DNA from: Pontibacillus chungwhensis
Lineage (GTDB): Bacteria > Bacillota > Bacilli > Bacillales > BH030062
NCBI RefSeq assembly: GCF_030166655.1
Contig: NZ_CP126446.1
Span: forward strand, 2,604,001-2,668,000
Reading direction: 5' to 3'
Length of the DNA stretch: 64,000 nucleotides
A model generated the notes under the pieces. The model did not search any database. It was not told the origin of the DNA and worked only from the letters and a program-made list of their open reading frames with translations. Positions within the stretch are counted from its first letter, which is position 1. Each line of letters opens with the position of its first letter. Positions 1 to 8,270 of this stretch are shown here, in pieces. The position numbers and the translations under genes were made by a program.

Positions 1-332
1 CGCTCAGAATCAAGGCTCATCAGGGCATTGAAATACCGCTTCTTTCCACTGAAATAAAACACTCTCTCCCAGTGCACTTGTTCCTCTCCATTATCTCCTG
101 TTAAAGGCTGATGCTGAATGGTAAATGGGATGAATACTCCACTCTCAGGAAATAGAAGCTTTCTTCTTGTTCCCAAAAACATCAGTGGATACATCCACTT
201 CGGCCCTCTTGTTATTTTCTTCATGACACCTGACCCTCTATATGGACCTTTCTCAAGCTGCTTGTATCGCCGCTTTAGCATCGGGTGTAATCGATTAAAT
301 CGATCTCCTAACACTTGTGAATAGATCGGCAT
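1..332 (-). CDS. DUF4166-type protein, C-terminus cut by window edge
   Basis: The reverse complement is open from an ATG at 332 to the window edge and begins MPIYSQVLGDRF. It continues with a basic stretch and a segment of the form FIPFTIQHQ...VHWERVFYF. This matches my recollection of DUF4166 proteins, which often sit beside DoxX-like genes in Bacillus; that is recalled, not searched. An ATG at 338 overlaps the upstream stop as TGATG but lies only 2 nt from the GGAAGGAG ribosome site. The ATG at 332 has the better 8-nt spacing. The gene is probably translationally coupled to the DoxX-like gene upstream. At least 110 residues are visible; the function is unknown. Confidence 0.6.
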   Translation of the reverse strand, partial: MPIYSQVLGDRFNRLHPMLKRRYKQLEKGPYRGSGVMKKITRGPKWMYPLMFLGTRRKLLFPESGVFIPFTIQHQPLTGDNGEEQVHWERVFYFSGKKRYFNALMSLDSE

Positions 333-337
333 TCCCA

Positions 338-1246
338 TCACTCCTTCCTCTTCCTTTTGCACGTCTTAGCTGTTGGCACGTCCCGACTTATAGTCAATCC
401 GATTAAGGACAATAGAAATAAACTACTATTGTAAGGGAGAGGACTGAAAGGATGAGTAAGCGTACCCGGGTCTGCTACAATAGCTGAGAGAGTGAGAATC
501 GGAATAGCCCATGCTTGAATCAAATGCAGCCACTTCCGTCTACCAACAAACCACCACGAGAGACCAAAGAGCAATTCTCCACTGCCCATGACGAGTACAA
601 CATTAGGTGCTGACACTCCATCAGGCAAGAGACTCTCTGCCATCGCTACTTCCTCTGGATGTTGAAATAAAATCTTAGGAATTAGCCCATGATAGATCCA
701 TATAAAAGAAAAGAAAAAGGCGAGCATCCAATAAACAAAGAATTGGATGTACTGAGACTTAGGTGTGACCCCTTTCTCAAGCCAACGTTTAAGCACATCA
801 AAGCTAAGTGCTGTTGCCCATCCAATCATCGGACGAAAGATAAACCGGTCGAATAAAGCTCCCACCTTACCAAACCTCGTTTGGTAATCGTATTGAGTGA
901 GGAAGGTTAAATCCTTATCGTTTCGAATATATTTCCAATATCCTCTTCCCTCTGTAATAATGGATATCCTTTGATCTGTTCCAAAATGAAGAGAAGAAGT
1001 CCTCGAACCATCCTTACCATTATGGGTTCCTTTACTTCTCCCCCACCCTTCAATTGAAAGACCTAGACCTATATTTGTCTTATATGTAAAGTCTTGCGGA
1101 TCCTCTTCCTGTTCTTTAGGTTGATAAATAATAGATGAAAAGCGGAGGTCCCATTGCTCGTGTTGATCGGGTATCTGGGAAGCGTTCCAAAGATCTTCCA
1201 TATCCGCTTCTATTCTAGTTTCCACATAAATCGGCTCTCTTTTCAT
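338..1246 (-). CDS. DoxX-like membrane protein with N-terminal SRPBCC-like domain
   Basis: The protein is about 302 residues. Roughly residues 1-140 look like a START/SRPBCC lipid-binding fold: it opens with an YVETRIEADMEDLW-type segment, as in polyketide-cyclase-like domains. Residues about 165-295 form four hydrophobic helices of the DoxX_3 type. An in-frame GTG at 1264 adds six residues. The ATG at 1246 sits 3 nt behind GGGGGAGG, tight but usable, so the exact start is uncertain. Its stop overlaps the start of the DUF4166 gene, so the two are almost certainly cotranscribed. The role is unknown; an envelope function is only inferred from the membrane segments. Confidence 0.7.
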   Translation of the reverse strand: MKREPIYVETRIEADMEDLWNASQIPDQHEQWDLRFSSIIYQPKEQEEDPQDFTYKTNIGLGLSIEGWGRSKGTHNGKDGSRTSSLHFGTDQRISIITEGRGYWKYIRNDKDLTFLTQYDYQTRFGKVGALFDRFIFRPMIGWATALSFDVLKRWLEKGVTPKSQYIQFFVYWMLAFFFSFIWIYHGLIPKILFQHPEEVAMAESLLPDGVSAPNVVLVMGSGELLFGLSWWFVGRRKWLHLIQAWAIPILTLSAIVADPGTLTHPFSPLPYNSSLFLLSLIGLTISRDVPTAKTCKRKRKE

Positions 1247-1433
1247 CGTCCTCCCCCTTCTCACCTATTATTTTATCAGTTCTCAAAATAATGTGGTAAC
1301 AACGAAAAGCCAACAGGCTATTCCAGGTGCATACTCCTCTAATACACTACATAACTCTCCAAACCTTATAGATTCCTACGATTGTACATAAAGAATCCCC
1401 CAAACAGCCCTTTCTTGCTGCGAAGGACCCAAT

Positions 1434-2051
1434 CTATAAAGAACCCTTAATTCTTCTTACTACCTCTCGATAAAATGAACCATCGTGAGCTACAAAATCT
1501 TCTCGACCGATTCGCTCTTCAAAAGATTGACTTCGTCCATCAACACCGATTTTAAACCCACACGCTTTAACTTGATCTGCCTGATGGGACCAAAGCTGTT
1601 CAAAGTCATTCAACTTCACCCGAATCATACCCGTTACTTCTTCGACCTGCAATTTAAAATCATCGAACTGGAGTCTACTATTTAATAAGAATACATTCGC
1701 AAACTCTTTATCAATGATTGTGTCATTCTCAACCTGATAGGAGAGAGTATCCAACGAAGTCAGATCCTCATACTGAACGGAAATCCCTAGTTCCTCCTCA
1801 ACCTCTCTTATTCCATCTTCAACGGATTCATCAGCAAGAAGGTGCCCTGCAGCTGTTATATCATAAAGGCCCGGATAGTCTTTCTTAAAGGGACTCCGTA
1901 GTTGCAAATACACATAATACTCATCCTCAATTAGCGTTATCATCCAACAATGGAACACTTCGTGCCAGTATCCATAGTGGTGAACGTCTCTTCGTGAGGC
2001 TACACCAATTGGATGCTTGTTTTGATCGAAAATTCTTAGCTGTTCTTCCAT
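1434..2051 (-). CDS. Nudix hydrolase, isopentenyl-diphosphate isomerase-like subgroup
   Basis: The 205-residue protein has a Nudix box at about residues 69-90, from GHLLADE to REVEEELGI. It is one residue shorter between the first Glu and the Arg than the classical GX5EX7REUXEEXGU, a variant I associate with Nudix proteins close to isopentenyl-diphosphate isomerase. A TTG start at 2066 would touch its ribosome site directly. The ATG at 2051 lies 5 nt behind GAGG and is preferred. It follows the lipoprotein gene by 18 nt, so the two are probably cotranscribed. It should hydrolyse a nucleoside diphosphate derivative in the cytoplasm; the substrate cannot be told. Confidence 0.85.
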   Translation of the reverse strand: MEEQLRIFDQNKHPIGVASRRDVHHYGYWHEVFHCWMITLIEDEYYVYLQLRSPFKKDYPGLYDITAAGHLLADESVEDGIREVEEELGISVQYEDLTSLDTLSYQVENDTIIDKEFANVFLLNSRLQFDDFKLQVEEVTGMIRVKLNDFEQLWSHQADQVKACGFKIGVDGRSQSFEERIGREDFVAHDGSFYREVVRRIKGSL

Positions 2052-2069
2052 AATCGCCTCTTCCAACTC

Positions 2070-2666
2070 CTATTCCTTTTCCACTTCTTCTTTAAAGCGT
2101 TCAATTAAGTTCCCATCAGAAACTTCATCGTACTTCTTCCTCAATTCTGGGAGGAGCTTTTCATATAGGACAGCCATTTCATAATGATCGCGGTCATAGG
2201 TGTGGTTGAATTCTTCTGGCGTCATACCAATCGCCTCCGCAGCTGCCTTCTGCTCCATCACATCCAATTGATCTGGACCTTCTTCGATATAACGATCTAC
2301 TTCCTCTTCTGTTACCTGCACTCCATAGGTTTCTTGAGCGTACCTTTTCCTATCTTCTTGTTGCTGAAGAGCTTCCTTTGCTTGTTCAAGCACCGCTTCT
2401 TCTTTGACGTTATCATTTCCATTCCGTTTAGATTGATAAATTGTTCGAGCGATCCATTTCTCTAAGTTATCCTCCTGAACCTCAAATGCTTCCGCTTCTG
2501 AGACAGAATCTTTAAACATCGCCTTATAATCTTCAAACGTATAGTCTTCTACTTGGTCGACGACCTGGTTCTCGGTTTGTGACCCTTCTACTCCTTCATC
2601 TGCTGAGGACTGACAGCCTGATAGTAAAAGAATAGCAACAATGGAGCAAGTTGCGATTATTTTCAT
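2070..2666 (-). CDS. Lipoprotein with SurA-N-like helical region
   Basis: The 198-residue product begins with a lipoprotein signal peptide ending in LLSGC (Cys18), so it should be lipid-anchored outside the membrane. The mature part is very acidic and helical, with no visible catalytic motif. The spacing of helices and the conserved-looking TPEEF and YEKLLPELRKKY segments recall SurA N-terminal chaperone-like domains of Bacillus lipoproteins, but without a PPIase domain. That assignment is tentative. The gene lies immediately upstream of the Nudix gene in the same direction. Confidence 0.75.
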   Translation of the reverse strand: MKIIATCSIVAILLLSGCQSSADEGVEGSQTENQVVDQVEDYTFEDYKAMFKDSVSEAEAFEVQEDNLEKWIARTIYQSKRNGNDNVKEEAVLEQAKEALQQQEDRKRYAQETYGVQVTEEEVDRYIEEGPDQLDVMEQKAAAEAIGMTPEEFNHTYDRDHYEMAVLYEKLLPELRKKYDEVSDGNLIERFKEEVEKE

Positions 2667-2836
2667 AGCGACACGCCCTTCATCTTATTAAAGTTCGTTC
2701 CATTCCAACCAATTATTTCAAAGAGAGCTAGATTTCTCAACTTGATCTAGATAAAAACATTCAAAACATTTGGTTACTATATTTAGACCAACTAGCTAAT
2801 CATGTACACTATATTCTCTACACTACTTTAAACCAA

Positions 2837-2867
2837 AAAGGTCAGGGGGAGACTCCCCTGACCTTTT
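2837..2867 (-). terminator. Intrinsic terminator of the aldehyde dehydrogenase unit
   Basis: A stem of AAAAGGTCAGGGG against CCCCTGACCTTTT with a 6-base loop ends in a T run on the minus strand. It overlaps the last base or two of the aldehyde dehydrogenase stop region. Confidence 0.9.
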
Positions 2868-4296
2868 ACGTTAACTTTATTCCATAAAACTTCATCTCGG
2901 TCATATCCTCAATGGCATACTTCACACCTTCTCTTCCAATACCGCTTTGCTTGACACCCCCATAAGGATGGTTATCCTGGCGATAGGTTGAGATTTCGTT
3001 GATCCACACGCCGCCCATTTCAATCTGATCTGCCACTCGAAAGGCTCGGTTAATATCTTTCGTAAATATACCTGCTTGTAGTCCATAAATCGAATCATTA
3101 GCGGCCTGGACCACTTCTTCTTCTGTTTCAAATGGAATAATCGACACAATTGGAGCAAATACTTCTTCAGCGATGATCTTCATATCACTTTTGACATTTG
3201 TCATAATGGTTGGGGTTAAGATCGTGCCTCTTTGTTCTCCCCCTGTTTCAATTGTCGCTCCATTCTTCACAGCATCGTCGATCCAGGTTTTTGCCCGTTC
3301 AGCAGCTTCCTCTGTAATCATCGGACCGAAATCTGTACCTTCATCAAGGGGATCGCCGATCGTTAAGGATTCGGTTTGTGATTTGTATTCTGCTAAGAAC
3401 GATTCATAAAGAGACTGGTGTACATATACGCGCTGGGCTGAGATACAAACTTGCCCCGAAAAAGCAAAAGCCCCCTTCACTAAATCCGTCACTACATCGT
3501 TAACGTCATTATCTTCAAATATAATATTGGGTGAATTTGAACCAAGTTCAAGGGTAACTTTTTTAAATCCGGCTTTTTCCCTAATTCTTCTTCCGACCGG
3601 AAGACTTCCTGTAAAAGTGACTTTATGCACCTTTTCATGCTCCACTAACGGATCACCTAGCTCTTCACCTGTCCCGAGCACAAGGTTTAGCGCACCTTGA
3701 GGTAATCCCGCTTCGTGGAGTAACTTTACAAGCATATAAGCAGACACAGGAGTTTTCTCGGCAGGCTTAAACACCACCGTATTTCCCGCTGCAATCGCAG
3801 GGGCTAGTTTATGAAGAGAAAGGTTTAAAGGAAAGTTAAACGGCGTAATCGCTGCCACAATCCCTAGTGGCACTCGTTTTGTAAAGCCTAATCGGTTCTC
3901 TCCACCTATGGCTGCGTCCATCGGAATAACTTCCCCGTTGATATCTTTCGCTTGTTCAGATGCAAAGCGAAGTACTTGGACAGAACGTTGCACTTCTCCT
4001 CGACTGAATTTCAAAGGCTTCCCTGCCTCTTTCGAAATAATTTGAGCAAAGTCATCCTCGCGTGCTTCTAATAGATCAGCAGCCTCACGCAGAATGTCAC
4101 CCCGTTTATGAGCTGGCATCTTCTTCATCGTGTTATGAAAAACTTCATAACTTTCTTCTATCGCTTCCTGTAATTCACTCACGTTCGCTAGAGCAATTTC
4201 CGCTACAAGTTCATCATTGTAGGGGTTCCTGACAGAAAGGGTCTCTCTATCTTCTTCTATATATTCTTGACCATTTATAATCGATCCGATTCTCAT
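2866..4296 (-). CDS. NAD(P)-dependent aldehyde dehydrogenase
   Basis: A full-length 476-residue member of the aldehyde dehydrogenase superfamily, oxidising an aldehyde to the acid or, in some subfamilies, to a CoA thioester. Visible motifs are TPFNFP with Asn154, the nucleotide-binding FTGS segment near 228, the general base Glu250 in LELGSNSPN and the catalytic Cys284 in GQVCISAQR. It resembles the lactaldehyde/phosphonoacetaldehyde/glyceraldehyde-3-phosphate group more than the betaine-aldehyde group. It starts 9 nt after the stop of the TPP enzyme, and its ribosome site (GAGGTG) lies in that gap. The pair therefore form an operon and may act in sequence; the substrate is unknown. Confidence 0.9.
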   Translation of the reverse strand: MRIGSIINGQEYIEEDRETLSVRNPYNDELVAEIALANVSELQEAIEESYEVFHNTMKKMPAHKRGDILREAADLLEAREDDFAQIISKEAGKPLKFSRGEVQRSVQVLRFASEQAKDINGEVIPMDAAIGGENRLGFTKRVPLGIVAAITPFNFPLNLSLHKLAPAIAAGNTVVFKPAEKTPVSAYMLVKLLHEAGLPQGALNLVLGTGEELGDPLVEHEKVHKVTFTGSLPVGRRIREKAGFKKVTLELGSNSPNIIFEDNDVNDVVTDLVKGAFAFSGQVCISAQRVYVHQSLYESFLAEYKSQTESLTIGDPLDEGTDFGPMITEEAAERAKTWIDDAVKNGATIETGGEQRGTILTPTIMTNVKSDMKIIAEEVFAPIVSIIPFETEEEVVQAANDSIYGLQAGIFTKDINRAFRVADQIEMGGVWINEISTYRQDNHPYGGVKQSGIGREGVKYAIEDMTEMKFYGIKLT

Positions 4297-4305
4297 GGTG
4301 TCACC

Positions 4306-5940
4306 TCATTCACACGTGATATTGTTTAGCTTCTCTGTTAACTTCATATTCTCTTTATAATCCACTGGACAATCGATTAATACAGGGCGTTTCATGGCAA
4401 CAGCTTTCTCCAAAGCTGGCTTTAAATCTTCTGCACGGTCCACTCGCATGCCTTCCATTCCAAACGACTCTGCAAACTTTAAGAAGTCAGGGTTCCCAAA
4501 ATCAATATGAGCGGGTCGATCAAATTTCTTCATCTGATGCCATTCAATCAGACCGTAGCCCTCATCTCTCCATAATAGAATAACAATCGGTACATTTAGG
4601 CGAACCGCTGTTTCAATGTCTGCTCCTGTCATGAGGAATCCCCCATCCCCACAAACGGCCACAATCGTTTTGTCACGATTGGCCAGCTTCGCACCAATTG
4701 CCCCTGGGACGGCTACTCCCATTGAAGCCAATCCATTTGATATGAGACATGTATTCGGCTGTGCTGTATGATACATCCGAGCAATCCACATTTTATGAGC
4801 ACCGACGTCAGAGATCACAATATCCTCATCTCGTAACACATCACGCAGGTCCGCAATAATCTTCTGTGGTTTCACAGGGAAGCCAGAGTCTTGCTTATAG
4901 GAATCTAGTTCATCGAGCGCTTTCTTACGAATTGACTTGGCCCAATCCAAATTCCTTTCCTGCTCTGGAACCATCTTCATTAACTGTTCAAGATTTTGCT
5001 TGATATCTCCAACCACGTTAAGAGCGACAGGATAGTAGGCATCAATCTCTGCCTCTTCTGTGTCAATATGAAGGATAGGGGTTTCGCCGTTTGGGTTCCA
5101 GTTTCTTGGAGGTGTCTCTGCCATGTCAAATCCAATCGTAATAATCAAATCCGCTTGATTGAACCCACACGTAATGTAGTCTCCACCACTAAGTCCTGCT
5201 GTCAGAAGACTTAATTCATCTTTCCAAGAAACAGCCCCTTTGCCCATAAAGGAATGAACGACAGGAATTTGTGTCTTCTTAACAAACTCACGAAGCTTCT
5301 TACTCCCCCCACAACGCGTTACACCGTTTCCGGCTAAAATCAAAGGCGTTTTCGCTTTAGAAATCAACATTGATGCTTCCTTTAAAACATGCTCACCAGC
5401 CTGAGGTCGTTTATAATCCGTTATGTAAAGAGGATCAAGATCCACTTCCATCTCAGCAACGTCTTCTGGTAAATCAATATGCGTGGCACCCGGCTTCTCG
5501 CCTGCAGCTAATTGATAGGCTTTTCGAACCACCTCAGGTACAATTTCTCCTGTTTTAATCTGTGCATTCCACTTCGTAACTGGCTCATAAATGTCTACAA
5601 GGTCATAATATTGATGAGAAATCTTATGCTGGCGATTTAAGCCGGCCTGTCCTGTTATGGCAATGAGTGGACAGTGATCCATATTTGCATTCGCAACCCC
5701 GGTTAACAAATTCGTTGCACCAGGTCCAAGAGTCGCCAAACAAACTCCAGGTTTACCCGTTAACCGGCCATACGTTCCTGCCATAAAGGCAGCACTCGTT
5801 TCATGACGTGTCGTAATAAATTCAATCTTAGACTCTTTAATAGCGTCCATTACATCGATGTTCTCTTCACCAGGAACACCAAAGATATATTCTACCCCTT
5901 CATGCTCTAAACATTTTATTAACAATTGAGCAACATTCAT
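4306..5940 (-). CDS. Thiamine-diphosphate enzyme related to catabolic acetolactate synthase (AlsS-like)
   Basis: The 544-residue protein has the TPP-enzyme order: Pyr domain with the activating Glu47 in RHETSAAFMAG, a central domain near 185-340, and a PP domain with GDG at 431-433. The second metal ligand position is Asp459 (WRDEGYG), where many family members have Asn. AlsS also has Asp there, and the C-terminal part is strikingly AlsS-like. No alsD decarboxylase gene is nearby; the partner is an aldehyde dehydrogenase gene. An ATG at 5946 is only 1 nt from GGAGG, whereas the ATG at 5940 has 7 nt, so I start there. Either acetolactate formation or a related 2-oxoacid carboligation/decarboxylation is possible. 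Confidence 0.85.
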   Translation of the reverse strand: MNVAQLLIKCLEHEGVEYIFGVPGEENIDVMDAIKESKIEFITTRHETSAAFMAGTYGRLTGKPGVCLATLGPGATNLLTGVANANMDHCPLIAITGQAGLNRQHKISHQYYDLVDIYEPVTKWNAQIKTGEIVPEVVRKAYQLAAGEKPGATHIDLPEDVAEMEVDLDPLYITDYKRPQAGEHVLKEASMLISKAKTPLILAGNGVTRCGGSKKLREFVKKTQIPVVHSFMGKGAVSWKDELSLLTAGLSGGDYITCGFNQADLIITIGFDMAETPPRNWNPNGETPILHIDTEEAEIDAYYPVALNVVGDIKQNLEQLMKMVPEQERNLDWAKSIRKKALDELDSYKQDSGFPVKPQKIIADLRDVLRDEDIVISDVGAHKMWIARMYHTAQPNTCLISNGLASMGVAVPGAIGAKLANRDKTIVAVCGDGGFLMTGADIETAVRLNVPIVILLWRDEGYGLIEWHQMKKFDRPAHIDFGNPDFLKFAESFGMEGMRVDRAEDLKPALEKAVAMKRPVLIDCPVDYKENMKLTEKLNNITCE

Positions 5941-6035
5941 TGTCATACCTCCACATCTTCATATTTTTAGGTTGTGTAATGTAAGGCGTTCTTATGAGCG
6001 GAAGGTTTATGAGCATTACCGAGGGATAAGAAAAA

Positions 6036-6064
6036 GGGAAGCCACGTATTATACATGGCTTCCC
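6036..6064 (-). terminator. Intrinsic terminator downstream of the small sigma-G-type gene
   Basis: GGGAAGCCA pairs with TGGCTTCCC around an 11-base loop, followed on the minus strand by TTTTTCTT. Confidence 0.85.
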
Positions 6065-6084
6065 TCCTGTAAAAATCTTATTGT

Positions 6085-6240
6085 TTATTTTTTATTTGCT
6101 TGTCTTCCACTCTTTTTCTGACTCTGGTGTTTAGCATTTCCGATTTGTACATCCTCTGCTAACTCCGCTTCAAATTGCTTGTTCTTTTTTGCGATCTCAG
6201 CAGATTTTTGATTATGTTTGGATGGGCCTTTTTGAGACAT
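6085..6240 (-). CDS. Small Lys/Gln-rich protein, candidate forespore (SASP-like) protein
   Basis: The 51-residue frame begins MSQKGPSKHNQKSAEI and ends SGRQANKK. It is hydrophilic, rich in Lys, Gln, Ala and Glu, with no Cys or Trp and no membrane segment. GGAG lies 9 nt before the ATG. A close match to a sigma-G promoter is placed to start transcription about 25 nt upstream, and a terminator follows the stop, so this is a complete monocistronic unit. Composition and promoter point to a minor small acid-soluble spore protein; I do not recognise a specific named family, so function is inferred. Confidence 0.75.
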   Translation of the reverse strand: MSQKGPSKHNQKSAEIAKKNKQFEAELAEDVQIGNAKHQSQKKSGRQANKK

Positions 6241-6270
6241 GAGCATCTACTCCTTTAATAAAGTTACCTT

Positions 6271-6301
6271 TAGTATGCTTCACTTCTAAAGGAGATATGT
6301 T
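6271..6301 (-). promoter_or_regulatory. Sigma-G-like forespore promoter
   Basis: On the minus strand AACATA, 18 nt, CATACTA. The -10 matches the sigma-G consensus CATACTA exactly and the -35 matches four of six positions of TGMATA. It sits about 30 nt upstream of the small-protein start. Confidence 0.65.
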
Positions 6302-6430
6302 AGAGACAAACAAACCCTGGGCCTCGCCACGGTAAAGCATGAAACGTTTCAATTCGTGAAAAGCGAGTGATTTTCAGAACTACCTTTATCTCCAATTAAA
6401 GGAAACAGAAACATTCACTCATAAAAAATA

Positions 6431-6458
6431 AAGGGAACTTCCTTTTGGAAGCTCCCTT
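6431..6458 (-). terminator. Intrinsic terminator of the SDR gene
   Basis: AAGGGAACTTCC pairs imperfectly with GGAAGCTCCCTT over a TTTT loop, followed on the minus strand by ATTTTTTAT. Confidence 0.85.
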
Positions 6459-6462
6459 CAAC

Positions 6463-7221
6463 TTATTTAGTAGAGCGCTCAACATAAGGATAGATTGGAT
6501 CCTTTAAGTGAAACTCATATGTTTCTCCGTCCACAATTCCAACAACTTTGTTGCTATCATATAGATCTAGTAAAAAGTGAGCCATTTCTTTTGCAGTATG
6601 GTACTGAGCCACATTGCCTTCGTAAGAAACGTCCTCCACATCAAGGGAACGCTTCATAAATTCTGTTTCGGTTGCGGCAGGGGCCAGCACTTTCGCTCTC
6701 ATCTTCGCCCCTTTTCCTTCAAGTTCTTGCGCAAGGCCTTCGGTGAACGCACTTACGTAAAACTTCGTCGAGCAGTAGGTCACTGCACCGCCAACGATAT
6801 TGTACCCGCCAGCTGATGAGATATTTAAGAGTTGAGTTCCTTCCTTGTTCTCATAATCACGTACAAATAGAGTAGAAAGAACCGTTAACGCTTCGATATT
6901 TAAGCGAAGCATTTTCTGGATCTTACCAAGATCTTGCTCAGCTACTGGATCAAAGTTCCCGAATCCAGCGTTATTTACAAATGTCTCTAACGGATAGGAC
7001 TTAATCTCTTCGTATAGAGCATGAACACGTTCAGGCTCTGCGAGGTCTGCTGTTTTAACAACGACGTTCACACTGTGTTGTTTTTCTATCTCTGCTTTCA
7101 ATTCCTCTAACTTTTCTTCACGACGCGCAACAAGAATCAGATCTTTCCCTCTCTCTGCGAAAGCGATTGCTGCTTCATATCCAATTCCAGAACTTGCTCC
7201 CGTAATAACTGTGTATGCCAT
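6463..7221 (-). CDS. Short-chain dehydrogenase/reductase
   Basis: A 252-residue classical SDR: the NAD(P)-binding TGASSGIG at 7-14, NNAG at 83-86 and the catalytic Ser136, Tyr149, Lys153 triad (TYCSTK). An Arg pair right after the second strand (VARREEK) favours NADPH over NADH. It resembles the DltE/YqjQ-type general reductases. The start has AGGAGG upstream. It is transcribed away from a MerR gene, and a MerR-type operator occupies its promoter, so it is very probably that regulator's target, plausibly in detoxifying a carbonyl compound (inference). Confidence 0.92.
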   Translation of the reverse strand: MAYTVITGASSGIGYEAAIAFAERGKDLILVARREEKLEELKAEIEKQHSVNVVVKTADLAEPERVHALYEEIKSYPLETFVNNAGFGNFDPVAEQDLGKIQKMLRLNIEALTVLSTLFVRDYENKEGTQLLNISSAGGYNIVGGAVTYCSTKFYVSAFTEGLAQELEGKGAKMRAKVLAPAATETEFMKRSLDVEDVSYEGNVAQYHTAKEMAHFLLDLYDSNKVVGIVDGETYEFHLKDPIYPYVERSTK

Positions 7222-7256
7222 ACATGATCCTCCTCTTTATTATGTGATACACTATA

Positions 7257-7287
7257 AGCCTATCCATTAAAGTGCACTTGAAGTCAA
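7257..7287 (-). promoter_or_regulatory. MerR-type promoter/operator with 19-bp spacer
   Basis: On the minus strand TTGACT, 19 nt, TAGGCT. Inside the overlong spacer lies the near-perfect dyad TTAAAGTGCACTTGAA at 7267-7282 (one mismatch between half sites). A 19-bp spacer with a central dyad is the hallmark of MerR-activated promoters. It drives the SDR gene and lies just upstream of the divergent merR-type gene. Confidence 0.85.
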
Positions 7288-7323
7288 GCATTCATGCGCT
7301 CAATACTCTCAAGAGGAGGCTCA

Positions 7324-7683
7324 ATGATGTATTCTATAAGTGAAGTCGCATCTCAACTCAATATAAAACCTCATACCCTTCGTTATTATGAACAAGAAGG
7401 GATTTTAGAATCCAGCCGTAATCAAGCTGGGGTTAGGAACTATTCCGATCAACAAGTTCAGTGGCTTCGTTTTGTTTTGAAACTACGCGAAACCCATATG
7501 CCTGTTGCCACGATCCAACAATATGTAAAGCTCCTGCAAGAAGGAGAGCATACCGTTCATGAACGATTGCAGTTATTAGAAGACCACCAGGCTTCAATTC
7601 AAAATCAAATCCAAGAATTGAAGGAAACAGAACAAATGCTTGAGAAAAAAGTAACGACCTACAAAGATATGATGAACAAGTAA
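7324..7683 (+). CDS. MerR-family transcriptional regulator
   Basis: The 119-residue protein starts at tandem ATGs (7324, 7327) 4-7 nt behind AGAGGAGG. An in-frame ATG at 7294 lacks a ribosome site. The N-terminal winged helix (YSISEVASQLNIKPHTLRYYEQEGIL) and wing are followed by a dimerisation coiled coil ending near Met116. The effector region is minimal and contains no Cys, unlike the thiol-sensing AdhR group and the metal-sensing members. It is divergent from the SDR gene and probably controls it and itself through the shared 102-bp region. It converges on the YdcZ gene with only 9 nt between stops. Confidence 0.92.
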   Translation: MMYSISEVASQLNIKPHTLRYYEQEGILESSRNQAGVRNYSDQQVQWLRFVLKLRETHMPVATIQQYVKLLQEGEHTVHERLQLLEDHQASIQNQIQELKETEQMLEKKVTTYKDMMNK

Positions 7684-7692
7684 AGGCAGCGA

Positions 7693-8127
7693 TTATTTCT
7701 TCGTGTATAAAATAACAGCTATAATCATTAGAATCATACCCGCAATTCGGGATGAGTCAAGTGGAATCTGTTTTAACCCAAACCAACCAAAATGGTCAAT
7801 TAAGGAGCTAGCAATTAACTGAGCCGATACCAGTGTAAAGATTGCAGCTCCTACACCAATACGAGGCACAGCAAGTACCATTGCGGATACGAAGAAAGCT
7901 CCAAGCATCCCCCCGATTAATTGCCATTTTGGTACATGAAATACTTGAACAATGTTCCCTTTCCCAAAGAAAAGCATCACCATAAAGAGAGTGACCGTCC
8001 CAACCAAGAATGAGACAAATGCTCCTTCAAATACCCCAATTTTCTGACCTAACCCTCCATTCACAGAAGACTGAACAGCCACACCAATCCCACCTACGAA
8101 AACCATTAACATAATTAAAAATTGCAT
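7693..8127 (-). CDS. YdcZ/DUF606-family small DMT transporter
   Basis: A 144-residue, five-helix membrane protein of the DUF606 (DMT_YdcZ) family, about half an EamA transporter. The family signatures seen are the opening helix, VQSSVNGGLGQ after it, and the final SRIAGMILMIIAVILY helix. Such half-size proteins normally act as homo- or heterodimers. Two further paralogues occur at 19.3-20.8 kb. The substrate is unknown. It lies tail to tail with the MerR gene and has no obvious operon partner. Confidence 0.88.
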   Translation of the reverse strand: MQFLIMLMVFVGGIGVAVQSSVNGGLGQKIGVFEGAFVSFLVGTVTLFMVMLFFGKGNIVQVFHVPKWQLIGGMLGAFFVSAMVLAVPRIGVGAAIFTLVSAQLIASSLIDHFGWFGLKQIPLDSSRIAGMILMIIAVILYTKK

Positions 8128-8242
8128 ACCATCAGACCTCTTTCGTTCTATAAGTTTAGTAAGATTTTGGATAGAATTTCATTATCAATATTATTTCAGA
8201 ACCACATTATTTTCTCAATTCATACAACCTGCACAATAAAAA

Positions 8243-8262
8243 CCATCCGCTTTACCGGATGG
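8243..8262 (-). terminator. Intrinsic terminator of signal peptidase gene
   Basis: CCATCCG and CGGATGG with a 6-base loop, followed on the minus strand by TTTTTATTG. It lies just after the gene's stop. Confidence 0.9.
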
Positions 8263-8270
8263 CTTTGTAC

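Noticed and set aside
118-324. A 68-codon plus-strand frame at the left edge
   Set aside because: It is antisense to the DUF4166-type gene, which has the better start and family match.
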